DNA of 64,000 nucleotides. Source: Oligoflexus tunisiensis. Its GTDB lineage: Bacteria; Bdellovibrionota_B; Oligoflexia; Oligoflexales; Oligoflexaceae. A program made the translations under genes and the position numbers. Where the stretch lies: the NCBI RefSeq assembly GCF_001748245.1, contig NZ_BDFO01000001.1, forward strand, positions 6,477,346-6,541,345, in the 5' to 3' direction. Shown here piece after piece: positions 52,882 to 61,834 of the stretch; the stretch's first letter is position 1, and every line of letters starts with the position of its first letter. The notes below the pieces were generated by a model that was not told where the DNA came from, made no database searches, and worked only from the letters and a program-made list of their open reading frames with translations.

Positions 52882-53857
52882 CTTCCTTCTGCTGCGCGAC
52901 TTCCTTCATATTGTCGAGGAAAAGGCGGATATTGGCTGTCGATTCGCGCTGCGAGCTTTCGATGAAGGCAATCTGCACGGGAACCGGCTGCCGCGACAGC
53001 AGCACAGCCAAAGCCTGGCGGTTGTCAGGAATAATCCTTTCCAGAACCGCAAAAGCCATTTCCGAAAGACCGCGATTGCGCGAGACCGCATACTGAAAGA
53101 TGATGGAAGCATTGGGATGACTCAAAGGCAGAGGATTTTCCGAGAAGAAGCGGAAGATCACCGTACAGGTCAGAAGATTGACCGTCTTTTGATGCAACTG
53201 CCGCAGATCCTCAAAATCGGCCTTGCTCAAATAGTCGATGAAAGGTCCGGCGGCGCGTCTGGGATCCAGAGCGAGCATGGCGTTCGCATACTCCGGGGCC
53301 CCCTGTTGCATCAGACCGAGCACGAGAAAGCTATAGGCGCCTTTGTTGCCGTTTTCCTGAATGGCCAGCGCCATATCCGGCACCAGCATCTCCACTTCAC
53401 TTCCCTTGGTGAGCGCTTCACTCAGGAGCGACTCGATCATGCGAGCCACGTCCGCGGAAGGGCGGGTGGCGGCCATCCGCCAGCCGATCCGACGAACCGC
53501 ATCCTGCCGTGAACGGGCCAGGCGATTCAGAATCTCCGGATTCATCGTGGTGCCCGAGATGCGATAGACATGCGCGATGTTCAGCAGCACGGGGATAGGC
53601 AGATTATCATGTTCCTTGAGCAGATCGCCTTCCGCGAGGCGATGCAGTTCAGCCAGTTGATTGCGATCCCGAGCCAGCTCGCGCAAGGCCTGGAGCGTGT
53701 CATTGCCATAAGCCACCGCCTGGCGATAGGCTTCGTCAAGTTTCATATCCCGGGTGATCTGAGGCTTTTCCGTAGGCGCCCCGGAATTCAGGGTTTGACA
53801 GCCCACAGCCCCGACCCAACACATCACCACCAAAAGACGGCTCCACTTTCCCGCCAT
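52838..53857 (-). CDS. Lipoprotein with alpha-helical repeats
   Basis: Exported protein of 339 aa. The signal peptide has a lipobox (VGAVGC), followed by a proline-containing linker and then helices with HEAT/Armadillo-like periodicity (QALRELARDRNQLAELHRL, QDAVRRIGWRMAAT, AFAVLERIIPDNRQALAVLLSR). The family is not recognised. The start ATG 53857 has AAGGAG 10 nt upstream, while the frame reaches 54049 through the upstream gene. It lies 5 bp after the membrane-protein gene, so the two are an operon. Its function may be in envelope assembly, by guess only. Confidence 0.75.
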   Translation of the reverse strand: MAGKWSRLLVVMCWVGAVGCQTLNSGAPTEKPQITRDMKLDEAYRQAVAYGNDTLQALRELARDRNQLAELHRLAEGDLLKEHDNLPIPVLLNIAHVYRISGTTMNPEILNRLARSRQDAVRRIGWRMAATRPSADVARMIESLLSEALTKGSEVEMLVPDMALAIQENGNKGAYSFLVLGLMQQGAPEYANAMLALDPRRAAGPFIDYLSKADFEDLRQLHQKTVNLLTCTVIFRFFSENPLPLSHPNASIIFQYAVSRNRGLSEMAFAVLERIIPDNRQALAVLLSRQPVPVQIAFIESSQRESTANIRLFLDNMKEVAQQKEVIEELNAQQGAVER

Positions 53858-53862
53858 CGTTC

Positions 53863-54348
53863 TCACACTCCTTGATTTGATTGAACTGCAAAGCTCTGCA
53901 GTTGAACACGAACGGCACCACCCAGAGCGTCTTCCAGCTTTTGCGACCATGTTCCGGTCGCATCGGGGCGGTGCGTTTCCACCAACAGCTCCTCGGGTGA
54001 CTTCCAGAATATCCGTGTGAAGCGCAGTTCCAGATGCGCAGCCACCCAAGGTCCCATTTGAATCCGACAGGGTTGCCCTTTGTCCGGACTGCCTTCAACA
54101 GCAATGTCCAGCGCCCGGCCGAATTTTTGCAGAAACAAGGCCGGCCAATCCAGCTGAACAAGCTTGCGTGCGGGATCCAGGCTTTGCCAAAGCTGCCCGT
54201 GAAATCGAACCAGGCCCTGCAGTCTTAGCAAAGCATAGATGAGAAGCACACAAGCGAGCGCAGACGCGACATGGAAGACCAAATTGAAGCTGACCACATG
54301 GCTCTCTTTTTTGCTGAAACCCAGGCCGTAAAAGCCTCTTTGGTCCAT
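53863..54348 (-). CDS. Small single-pass membrane protein of unknown function
   Basis: Protein of 161 aa. One hydrophobic helix (VFHVASALACVLLIYALLRL) at about 25-45 is followed by a soluble domain with amphipathic strands (RIQMGPWVAAHLELRFTRIFW). Not recognised. It is closely followed by the helical lipoprotein gene and is divergent from yicC. Confidence 0.6.
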   Translation of the reverse strand: MDQRGFYGLGFSKKESHVVSFNLVFHVASALACVLLIYALLRLQGLVRFHGQLWQSLDPARKLVQLDWPALFLQKFGRALDIAVEGSPDKGQPCRIQMGPWVAAHLELRFTRIFWKSPEELLVETHRPDATGTWSQKLEDALGGAVRVQLQSFAVQSNQGV

Positions 54349-54509
54349 GCTACCTCAAAACGGCCCCATTCGACCAGCGGGAAAACACCCCGTCGCCAGC
54401 CGAAAGATGGGTTGAACAAAGCCTTCCAGGCGGGTATTTTCCAAAAGTTGATCGAATGTAAGAGATTTTTTTGCGATTCTCGCCCTCAGGAATCACCCAT
54501 GGAGTCATC

Positions 54510-55430
54510 GTGAGCCTTAAAAGCATGACAGCCTTTGGCAGTGGCGAGTCAACCAGTCCCACCACTACCTACCGCTGCGAGATTCGGACCCTGAATTCGC
54601 GCTTTTGTGACATATCAATCAAAATGCCGCGCAGTCTGATTGCTCTGGAACCGGCCTTGATTCATCGCGTGAAAGAAAAAATTCTGCGCGGCAAGGTCGA
54701 TGTTTTCCTGGATCTCGTGCCGAATGATCGAGCTGCGGGTTTGCCTCAACTCAATGCCAAAGCCGTGGCTCATTACGTGGCGACCAGCCAGACCCTGGCC
54801 CAGGCCGCCGGCATCACGCTCAAGCCCTTGAGTGCCTATGAACTTATGCGCCTTGATGGCGTGCTCGAAAATCAGTTTGCCGTGAGCAGCGAGGAGCAGG
54901 TGCGGGCCCATGAGAGCGGGATCTTTGCTGCGGTGGACAAGGCTTTGGCCAATGTCGTGATCCAACGCAAGGGCGAAGGCCAGGCGCTGGAACCGGCCTT
55001 CAGGAAAATACTCGAAGGCATGCAGACCGATCGCGAGGCCATCGTTGCCAAACGCGAGGTGATCCAGAAGCATCTCTTCGACAATTACAAAAAGCGCCTG
55101 GATCGCCTGCTCAGCTCCCTGGAGGAGACGGGACAGAAAATCTCCGGCATGCTGCCTGAGGAGCGTCTGCTCGCGGAGGTGGCGCTGCTGGTGGACCGCT
55201 CCGATATTGAAGAGGAGCTGACGCGTCTCAGCGCGCACGAAGTGGAATTCAAAAGGCTGCTCCAGGGCGGTGAGGAAGTGGGCCGTCGGATGGATTTTCT
55301 ATGTCAGGAAATGCATAGAGAGGTGAACACCATTTCGAACAAACTCACGCAGCTTGAGGTTGCCCAGCACTCGCTGAGCCTCAAACAGGCTGTCGAGCGT
55401 CTTCGTCAACAGGTTGCCAATATCGAATAA
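54510..55430 (+). CDS. yicC: YicC-family endoribonuclease
   Basis: Protein of 306 aa. It begins SLKSMTAFGSGE, the strongly conserved YicC start, and has EIRTLNSRFCDISIKMPR and a C-terminal GRRMDFLCQEMHREVNTISNKL signature. YicC proteins are metal-dependent endoribonucleases implicated in sRNA turnover. The start GTG 54510 has GGAG 5 nt upstream. It is the first gene of a yicC-gmk-spoT group, spaced 35 bp from gmk. Confidence 0.94.
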   Translation: MSLKSMTAFGSGESTSPTTTYRCEIRTLNSRFCDISIKMPRSLIALEPALIHRVKEKILRGKVDVFLDLVPNDRAAGLPQLNAKAVAHYVATSQTLAQAAGITLKPLSAYELMRLDGVLENQFAVSSEEQVRAHESGIFAAVDKALANVVIQRKGEGQALEPAFRKILEGMQTDREAIVAKREVIQKHLFDNYKKRLDRLLSSLEETGQKISGMLPEERLLAEVALLVDRSDIEEELTRLSAHEVEFKRLLQGGEEVGRRMDFLCQEMHREVNTISNKLTQLEVAQHSLSLKQAVERLRQQVANIE

Positions 55431-55465
55431 GCTGCAGACAGCTTGTGCAGGAGTATCTTCGAACC

Positions 55466-56119
55466 ATGACAGTATTTGTGGTGTCCGCCCCATCAGGTGC
55501 AGGGAAAACAACTCTCAATCGCCGGCTTCTGAAAGAGTGTCCCCAGCTGGAGATGTCGATCAGTCACACAACGCGGCCACCGCGCAAAGGGGAAAAGGAA
55601 GGCGACCACTATCATTTTGTTTCGCGGGCAGAATTCGAAGCGATGGTTCAGAACAAGGCTTTCATCGAATGGGCCGAGGTCCATGGCAACCTTTACGGCA
55701 CCAGCATCGAGGAACTGCAACGCATTGAAAAAGCCGGAAAAAATCCTCTGCTGGAAATCGACGTCCAGGGCTGGCGCAAGGCGCGTCCTCTCCTGCGCAA
55801 CGCTTTCAGCATCTTCATCCTGCCTCCGTCCCTGAAAGACCTTTGGCATCGGCTGGAATCGCGGGGATCCGATAACCTTTCGCATCGCTGGCTGCGCTTT
55901 CAAAATGCCATGGACGAAATCAAAAACGCCAAGGATTATGATGTGTTTTTGGTCAATCGTGACCTCGAAACAGCCTTTGGCGAGTTGAAAACCCTGGTCC
56001 TGAGTGATAAACCGGAACATAGGGCACAGCAGGAAGGATTGCTTCTCTGTGAGAAACTCAATGAAGAGTTCAAAACTGCCGATTGGATAAAGGGACTTAA
56101 GCAGCAACTGGGCGGCTGA
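55466..56119 (+). CDS. gmk: Guanylate kinase
   Basis: Enzyme of about 217 aa phosphorylating GMP to GDP. P-loop APSGAGKTT, the SHTTRPPRKGEKEGDHYHFVSRAEF GMP-binding region and EIDVQGWRKAR are all present. ATG 55466 fits the family start (VFVVSAPSGAGK), although AGGAG lies 12 nt away; GTG 55445 is possible. It abuts the (p)ppGpp enzyme without a gap, joining GTP supply to alarmone synthesis. The rpoZ gene that usually lies between gmk and spoT is absent. Confidence 0.95.
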   Translation: MTVFVVSAPSGAGKTTLNRRLLKECPQLEMSISHTTRPPRKGEKEGDHYHFVSRAEFEAMVQNKAFIEWAEVHGNLYGTSIEELQRIEKAGKNPLLEIDVQGWRKARPLLRNAFSIFILPPSLKDLWHRLESRGSDNLSHRWLRFQNAMDEIKNAKDYDVFLVNRDLETAFGELKTLVLSDKPEHRAQQEGLLLCEKLNEEFKTADWIKGLKQQLGG

Positions 56120-58480
56120 ATGTCAGTAGCCCGGCAACCATCCAAAGGTCGCGAAATCAATGCGGTTCCGGGCCAGGTCGAAAGCATGACAACGGATCGA
56201 ATAAAAAAAGAAATACCCAATCCTAACAGCACATTGCCGCTCAAGACCCTGACAACTCCCGAGGAAGAATATCAAGGTCTTCTCCGGAGCCTCGAAACCT
56301 ACATGCCCCAGATCGACAAAAAGCCGATCGAGCTGGCTTATGAATACGCAGCCAAATGCCACGCGCCGCAGAAAAGGGCCTCGGGTGAGCCTTACATCAC
56401 CCATCCCCTGGCTGTGGCGAGTATCGTGGCCACCCTGAAGCTGGATACCCCCTCGATCGTCGCCGCGATCCTGCACGATACCGTCGAGGACACCAATGCC
56501 ACCCTCGAGGAAATTGAGCAGCTTTTCGGCACCGAGGTCCGTGACCTCGTCGATGGTCTGACCAAAATCAGCAAAATCAAATTCCGCTCGAATGAAGAGA
56601 AACTGGCGGAAAACTTTCGCAAGATGATCGTGGCCATGGCCAAGGATCTCCGCGTGATTCTGATCAAGCTCTGCGATCGTCTGCACAACATGCGCACGAT
56701 GGATAACCTCGCCATTGAGAAAAGAAAGCGCATCGCCCAGGAAACGCTCGACATCTATGCGCCGCTGGCCAACCGCCTCGGGATCTACGGCATCAAGAGC
56801 GAACTGGAAGACCTTTGCCTCCGCACGTTGAAGTACGAGGTCTATCAGGAAATCCGCCGCAAGATCTCCTCGAAGAAGTCCCAGCGCCAGGCCTATATCA
56901 ACGAAGTGAAAGAGGTGCTGGAGAAGGAGCTGCGCAAGTACGGGTTCACCGAGATTCAGGTCTACGGTCGACCCAAGCATTTCTTTTCGATCTACAAGAA
57001 AATGATCGAGCGGCATCTGGAATTCGAGGACATTCATGATCTCTTCGCCTTCCGGATCATCGTGCCCTCCATCAAGGACTGCTATGAAGCCCTTGGTGTG
57101 GTGCATGCGATGTGGAAGCCGATGCCCGGGCGTTTCAAGGATTACATTGCGATGCCCAAGGCCAACCTTTATCAGTCGCTGCACACCACGGTGATTCGCT
57201 CCAACGGCGAACCGGCGGAAATCCAGATCCGCACCAAGGAGATGCACGAGACCTGCGAATACGGTGTGGCCGCACACTGGGCCTATAAGGACAAGGATAA
57301 GGGCGTTCATGCGAACGACGCCCAGAAATTCTCCTGGCTCCGGCAGATCATGCAATGGCAGAACGAGCTCAAGGATCCGGATGAATTTCTGGAAGCGCTC
57401 AAGGTCGACCTGTTCGACGAGGAGATCTTCGTCTTCACACCGAAGGGTGATGTGCTGTCGCTCCCTCAAAACGCAACGGCGCTCGACTTTGCGTTCGCGG
57501 TGCACAGTGACGTCGGAACGAAATGTATCGGTGTCAAGGTCAACGGCCAGATGTCGCCAATCAAAAAACGCCTGAAATCCGGGGATATCGTCGAGGTTCT
57601 GACCTCGCCCCACCAAAGACCGAGCAAGGACTGGCTGACGTTTATCGTCACCTCCAAGGCGCGGAACAAGATTCGTTCCTTTCTGCGCAGCGAGCAGCGG
57701 GAAAAAAGCCGCAAGCTCGGCCGCGATCTTTTGGTCCAGGAGCTGGAAAAGCGCCGCATGACGCTCGACGAGCTGGAGAAATCCGGCGACGCTCAGAAAC
57801 TGGTGAAGGCGGCTCGCGAGAGCAACCTGGAGGACGTGCTGATTGCGATCGGCTACGGCCGCCTGAATCCCAAGGAGATCCTGACCAAGGCCTTGCCGGC
57901 ACCGGAACCGAAGGAAACCATCCAGGAGCAGATCACAAGGCAGGGGCTCGACCAGCCGGCGAAGCCGGACAAGCCTGTGAAAACTTCGCATGGCAGCATT
58001 CTTGTTTCAGGTTATGATGATGTGCTCGTGAGTCTCGGAAAATGCTGTTCGCCTTTGCCAGGGGAACCCATCATCGGCTTTATCACTCGCGGTCGTGGCG
58101 TCACGATTCATAGGAGCACCTGTCCGCGTGCTCTCGATATGGATCCGGCGCGCAAGATTCAGGTGGAGTGGTCCAAGGCCCAGGTGGAGACGGCTTATCA
58201 CCGTTGCTCGATCAGCCTGCGAACCCAGGAGAAACCTGGTGTGCTGGCCGAGGTGACCACCGTCCTGAGCAATAACGGAGCCAACGTGCACAAGGCCGAG
58301 GTGAAGATTGATCCCGATCTCACGGGCTTGCTCGAATTTGAACTGGGCGTGAAAAACCTGGCTCATCTGGAGACCGTGATTTCACGGCTGGAAGCGCTTC
58401 CATCGGTCCTGACCGTTCATCGAAAAAATATCGTCAAGAAAAGGGCTTTGCGTCGCGGCCGCTTTACGTCGATGCACTGA
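56120..58480 (+). CDS. spoT: Bifunctional (p)ppGpp synthetase/hydrolase (Rel/SpoT)
   Basis: Protein of 786 aa with the full long-RSH layout. The hydrolase HD domain is at about 60-210 (ILHDTVEDT, H119/D120; KLCDRLHNMRT). The synthetase follows at about 290-430 with YGRPKHFFSIYKKM, HDLFAFRIIV, YQSLHTTVI and EIQIRTKEMHE. Then TGS (EEIFVFTPKGDVLSLPQNATALDFAFAVH), a helical/zinc-finger-like part with GKCCSPLPGEPIIGFITRGRGVTIH, and a C-terminal ACT domain (RCSISLRTQEKPGVLAEVT). HDxxED and synthetase residues are all kept, so both activities are expected. It is the only RSH in the window. ATG follows the gmk stop codon directly. Confidence 0.96.
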   Translation: MSVARQPSKGREINAVPGQVESMTTDRIKKEIPNPNSTLPLKTLTTPEEEYQGLLRSLETYMPQIDKKPIELAYEYAAKCHAPQKRASGEPYITHPLAVASIVATLKLDTPSIVAAILHDTVEDTNATLEEIEQLFGTEVRDLVDGLTKISKIKFRSNEEKLAENFRKMIVAMAKDLRVILIKLCDRLHNMRTMDNLAIEKRKRIAQETLDIYAPLANRLGIYGIKSELEDLCLRTLKYEVYQEIRRKISSKKSQRQAYINEVKEVLEKELRKYGFTEIQVYGRPKHFFSIYKKMIERHLEFEDIHDLFAFRIIVPSIKDCYEALGVVHAMWKPMPGRFKDYIAMPKANLYQSLHTTVIRSNGEPAEIQIRTKEMHETCEYGVAAHWAYKDKDKGVHANDAQKFSWLRQIMQWQNELKDPDEFLEALKVDLFDEEIFVFTPKGDVLSLPQNATALDFAFAVHSDVGTKCIGVKVNGQMSPIKKRLKSGDIVEVLTSPHQRPSKDWLTFIVTSKARNKIRSFLRSEQREKSRKLGRDLLVQELEKRRMTLDELEKSGDAQKLVKAARESNLEDVLIAIGYGRLNPKEILTKALPAPEPKETIQEQITRQGLDQPAKPDKPVKTSHGSILVSGYDDVLVSLGKCCSPLPGEPIIGFITRGRGVTIHRSTCPRALDMDPARKIQVEWSKAQVETAYHRCSISLRTQEKPGVLAEVTTVLSNNGANVHKAEVKIDPDLTGLLEFELGVKNLAHLETVISRLEALPSVLTVHRKNIVKKRALRRGRFTSMH

Positions 58481-58501
58481 CGTTTCATTTGAGAGGTTTT
58501 C

Positions 58502-58906
58502 ATGCGTAAACAATTGACTTCTGCTGCTTTGCTTACCACCAGCTTTTTCTTCCTCACGGGCTTCGCGAAGAAGTCCGATGTGGCAGCTCAAAGTTCTGTC
58601 AAGGACAAAACTGTCGAGCTCGAGTTCAAAATCGTGCCTAATAAGGACATGGTGATCAGCAAGGACGGGCACTGGAACATTCAACTTACGAATACCCAGG
58701 GATTGAAGCTGGAAACCAAAAACGGTATTTACGAATCCAAGGGCTTTGATGAAAACCTGCCAGGGTTCAAAATCAAAGCTGAACTCGATGGGGCCGCCAC
58801 GGCTGGAAAGGTCGATTACACCATGAAGGCTTTTGTTTGCGATATCAACAAAACACAGTGCTTTCCTCAGGTGCATAAGGGCAGCCTCGAGTGGAAAAAA
58901 TCCTGA
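58502..58906 (+). CDS. Small exported protein of unknown function
   Basis: Protein of 134 aa. The signal peptide (LTSAALLTTSFFFLTGFA) is followed by a beta-sandwich-like mature part: VELEFKIVPNKDMVISKDGHWNIQLTN, then DYTMKAFVCDINKTQCFPQVHKG with two Cys residues seven apart. GAGAGG precedes the ATG. It lies 21 bp after the Rel/SpoT gene and may share its transcript. The pattern resembles N-terminal domains of thiol:disulfide DsbD-like proteins (beta-sandwich with a CxxxxxxxC loop), but this is only a weak likeness. Confidence 0.75.
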   Translation: MRKQLTSAALLTTSFFFLTGFAKKSDVAAQSSVKDKTVELEFKIVPNKDMVISKDGHWNIQLTNTQGLKLETKNGIYESKGFDENLPGFKIKAELDGAATAGKVDYTMKAFVCDINKTQCFPQVHKGSLEWKKS

Positions 58907-59065
58907 TTGGATGCGCAATCGGCGCAAACCCTGGCTCCTGGATGGTGACGACGTCATCCCAGGGCCAGAATTCCTCTCCCTGCCTATTTGGACCTTGCAA
59001 GCCATCCCAACTCGCTCTATAGACCTTGTTCTGAAACTTGAGTCTGCCCGCGAGGAGTTCCAAAA

Positions 59066-60124
59066 ATGTCCCAGGTTTTAAGCGGTCTTCCGCGTGATCT
59101 TGGTCTTTACATGCCAGCAGAATGGGCGCCCCACAGCGCGACCTGGATGAGCTGGCCCTTTGATGAGGAAATGTGGTTCGGCCACCTGACTCAGGTGCGT
59201 CAGGAATATAGCATGCTGGTGAAGACCCTGGCCCGTTTTGAGCCGGTCCACCTCCTCGTACGGGATGAAGAAGCCGAAACCACAGCGAAAGCGGCTCTTG
59301 AGGGTGTGTCGAACCTGACCTTGCATCGCATTCCTCTGGATGATGTCTGGATGCGGGATAACGGTCCCCTCTTTCTTTTGAAACAAAAGACCAGCCCGGC
59401 GACTGCACCGGCTCTGAGTTTTGTCAACTGGGGCTTCAATGCCTGGGGCGGCAAATACGATTATGAACGCGACAACCAGGTGCCGCTGGCCCTGGCGGAG
59501 ATCCTGCAGCTGCCAAGGTTTGATGCGCCGTACATCATGGAAGGCGGTTCGCTGGAAATCAACGGCGAAGGCAGCTGTCTGACGACCGAGCAGTGCCTTC
59601 TCACGCCGACGCGGAATCCCGACCTCGGCAAGGCCGATCTGGAAAAACTTTTGTCCCAATATCTCGGCATCGATCAGGTGATCTGGCTGAAGGATGGCCT
59701 GGAAGGCGATCACACGGATGGGCACATCGATACCATCACTCGATTTGCCAACAGCACGACCGTTCTGACTTCAGTCACCAGCGATCGCACCGATGTGAAC
59801 TTTGATCGGATGCAGGAAAATCTGGAAATCCTGCGCCGCGCGCGCCTCAAGGATGGCCGCAATCTGCGGGTGATCGAGCTGCCTCTGCCCGAGGAAAAAC
59901 TGTTTCTGGAGGACGGCACCCGTTTGCCGCCGACTTATGCGAATTTTTATATAGCCAACGGCGCCGTGCTGGTGCCACAGTATGGCGACCGCCAGGATGC
60001 GCCCGCTCTGGATGTGTTACGCCGCGCCTTTCCCCAGCATCAGGTCTTTGGTCTCGCGTCGCGTCACATCATAAGCGGCGGCGGAAGTTTTCATTGTCTG
60101 ACGCAGCAGCAGCCGCGCAGCTGA
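59066..60124 (+). CDS. aguA: Agmatine deiminase
   Basis: Protein of 352 aa of the guanidino-group-modifying superfamily, converting agmatine to N-carbamoylputrescine and ammonia. Motifs are PAEWAPHSATWMSWPF, the DDVWMRDNGPLF substrate site, EGGSLEINGEG, the DHTDGHIDTITRF catalytic His/Asp and a terminal GGGSFHCLTQQQP with the nucleophilic Cys. GAGGAG precedes ATG. It lies 17 bp before aguB, so the two enzymes form a route from agmatine to putrescine. No speA (arginine decarboxylase) is in the window. Confidence 0.96.
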   Translation: MSQVLSGLPRDLGLYMPAEWAPHSATWMSWPFDEEMWFGHLTQVRQEYSMLVKTLARFEPVHLLVRDEEAETTAKAALEGVSNLTLHRIPLDDVWMRDNGPLFLLKQKTSPATAPALSFVNWGFNAWGGKYDYERDNQVPLALAEILQLPRFDAPYIMEGGSLEINGEGSCLTTEQCLLTPTRNPDLGKADLEKLLSQYLGIDQVIWLKDGLEGDHTDGHIDTITRFANSTTVLTSVTSDRTDVNFDRMQENLEILRRARLKDGRNLRVIELPLPEEKLFLEDGTRLPPTYANFYIANGAVLVPQYGDRQDAPALDVLRRAFPQHQVFGLASRHIISGGGSFHCLTQQQPRS

Positions 60125-60141
60125 TTCGGGAGGATCCACTC

Positions 60142-61026
60142 ATGAGTCGTTTGCAATTGGCCCTGGTCCAGATGAGCATCAGCCGGAATTTGGCCGAAAA
60201 CGTGGCCAAGGCTGAGAGTTATATTCAAAAAGCCGCGCAGGACGGAGCCCAGGTGGTTCTTTTGCCGGAACTTTTTGAAAACCATTATTTCTGCCAGCTC
60301 GAGCGGGAGGAGTTTTTCTCCTGGGCGCATCCGGTGGACGGACATCCTTTTCTCGGACGTCTGCAGAAACTCGCTGCGGCTCACAAGCTCGTGCTGCCCG
60401 TCAGTTTTTTTGAACGCGCGGGTCAGGCTCATTTCAACAGCCTCGCCATGATCGATGCCGATGGCAGCCTCATGGGCGTTTACCGGAAGAGCCACATTCC
60501 GGATGGCCCGGGCTATGAAGAGAAATATTATTTCAACCTGGGTGACACCGGTTTCAAGACCTGGAACACCCGTTACGGCTCGATCGGAGTGGGCATCTGC
60601 TGGGATCAGTGGTTCCCGGAATGCGCCCGCGCCATGGCCTTGCAGGGCGCGGACCTGCTCCTTTACCCGACCGCCATCGGCTCGGAACCCGCGGATCAGG
60701 TCGCAACACCGAACACCCCCGATATGTGGCAGAGAGCCATGATCGGGCACGCGGTGCACAACTCCTGTTATGTGGCAGCCGCCAATCGCATCGGGACGGA
60801 GTCCTTTGAATCGAGCCGCTGTGATTTCTACGGCCACAGTTTTATCTGTGACTACCGTGGTGACAAGCTGATCGAACGCAAGGCGGACTATGAAGGCCTT
60901 TTGCAGACAGAACTGGATCTCGCCGCGGCCCGCACATTCCGGGCCGGCATGGGCTTTTTCCGCGACCGTCGGCCGGATCTTTATCGGGGTCTTCTGACTC
61001 TCGATGGGCAATCCCGGCCCTCGTAA
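60142..61026 (+). CDS. aguB: N-carbamoylputrescine amidase
   Basis: Nitrilase-superfamily enzyme of 294 aa that splits N-carbamoylputrescine to putrescine, CO2 and ammonia. The Glu-Lys-Cys triad is found in LLPELFENHYF, YRKSHIPDGPGY and GVGICWDQWFPE. ATG 60142 has GGGAGGA 8 nt upstream; the frame extends into aguA, but those 16 residues are not conserved. It is downstream of aguA in an operon, and completes the putrescine pathway. Confidence 0.96.
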   Translation: MSRLQLALVQMSISRNLAENVAKAESYIQKAAQDGAQVVLLPELFENHYFCQLEREEFFSWAHPVDGHPFLGRLQKLAAAHKLVLPVSFFERAGQAHFNSLAMIDADGSLMGVYRKSHIPDGPGYEEKYYFNLGDTGFKTWNTRYGSIGVGICWDQWFPECARAMALQGADLLLYPTAIGSEPADQVATPNTPDMWQRAMIGHAVHNSCYVAAANRIGTESFESSRCDFYGHSFICDYRGDKLIERKADYEGLLQTELDLAAARTFRAGMGFFRDRRPDLYRGLLTLDGQSRPS

Positions 61027-61123
61027 TATTGTGTCAATTGAAGAAGGGTTCCAAAACCTTAGTGTCAGGGTTCAAGGCCGCGCCTCATCTTACCGAAAAG
61101 TAACAAACTCGGAGGCGGCCAAA

Positions 61124-61717
61124 TTGAAAATTCCATTGCAATGTTCCTTACTTATGGTATTGATGGCCAGCGCCCCGGCCCTGGCCGAACCCAGCTTCGC
61201 CATACGGGAACAAAAAACCTGGATGATTGAGGGGCACCTCGGTTACAACGGTATTGGTGCCGGAATCGGGATCTTTCTGCCTGATGACGCCCGCCTCGAT
61301 ATTAATTTCAGCCAAAACGATTTCGAACAGGGCAGTGATTCCAATACTGTCTACAAAGTCGAATACCAGATGTTCACAGCCAATAGTTTTTACGTGTCCC
61401 TGGGTGTCAATCACCGCAGAGCCGTATACACAGATCGCATCTTCTGGAGCGAGTTCCATCGATTTGATGCCGACGCGAGAGCTGAAATTGAAGCGACTCA
61501 TGCGCATTTTTCCATAGGCAATGAATGGAGCTTCAATAAATTTTTTATCGGTGGTGAATGGTTTGGTCTGTCCACACCTCTCCGCTGGCAATACAAAACA
61601 GAGTACCCCACTCCGGCTTTGCAATCGGATATCGATCGCTGGAACGACGATGTCGATCGCGCGGCCCGACGCACACATCTGATTATGCCGAATCTCTATG
61701 TGGGTTTCGCATTCTGA
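61124..61717 (+). CDS. Outer-membrane beta-barrel-like protein
   Basis: Exported protein of about 197 aa. I chose TTG 61124, which has GGAGG 8 nt upstream and begins a signal peptide (KIPLQCSLLMVLMASAPALA). The mature part has a barrel-like strand pattern (GHLGYNGIGAGIGIF, DARLDINFSQNDF, SFYVSLGVNHRRAV) and ends in NLYVGFAF, a typical BAM-recognised C-terminus with a terminal Phe. Family not recognised. Confidence 0.75.
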   Translation: MKIPLQCSLLMVLMASAPALAEPSFAIREQKTWMIEGHLGYNGIGAGIGIFLPDDARLDINFSQNDFEQGSDSNTVYKVEYQMFTANSFYVSLGVNHRRAVYTDRIFWSEFHRFDADARAEIEATHAHFSIGNEWSFNKFFIGGEWFGLSTPLRWQYKTEYPTPALQSDIDRWNDDVDRAARRTHLIMPNLYVGFAF

Positions 61718-61834
61718 GCGCAATCCGGTTCAAGCCGACAAATATTGCAAAACCCGCAATCACAGGGCAGCACCGTCACAAATTTCCCGCTATGACCTCA
61801 GAACCTATGTCCACCAGTATGTTCTGAGGATACC

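Noticed and set aside
56123..57991. Long open frame of 622 codons antisense to spoT
   Set aside because: Low-complexity shadow of a strongly conserved gene on the other strand; no independent motif.
58940..58960. TGACG-A-CGTCA palindrome upstream of aguA
   Set aside because: Short, single, and not placed on a recognisable promoter; it could occur by chance.
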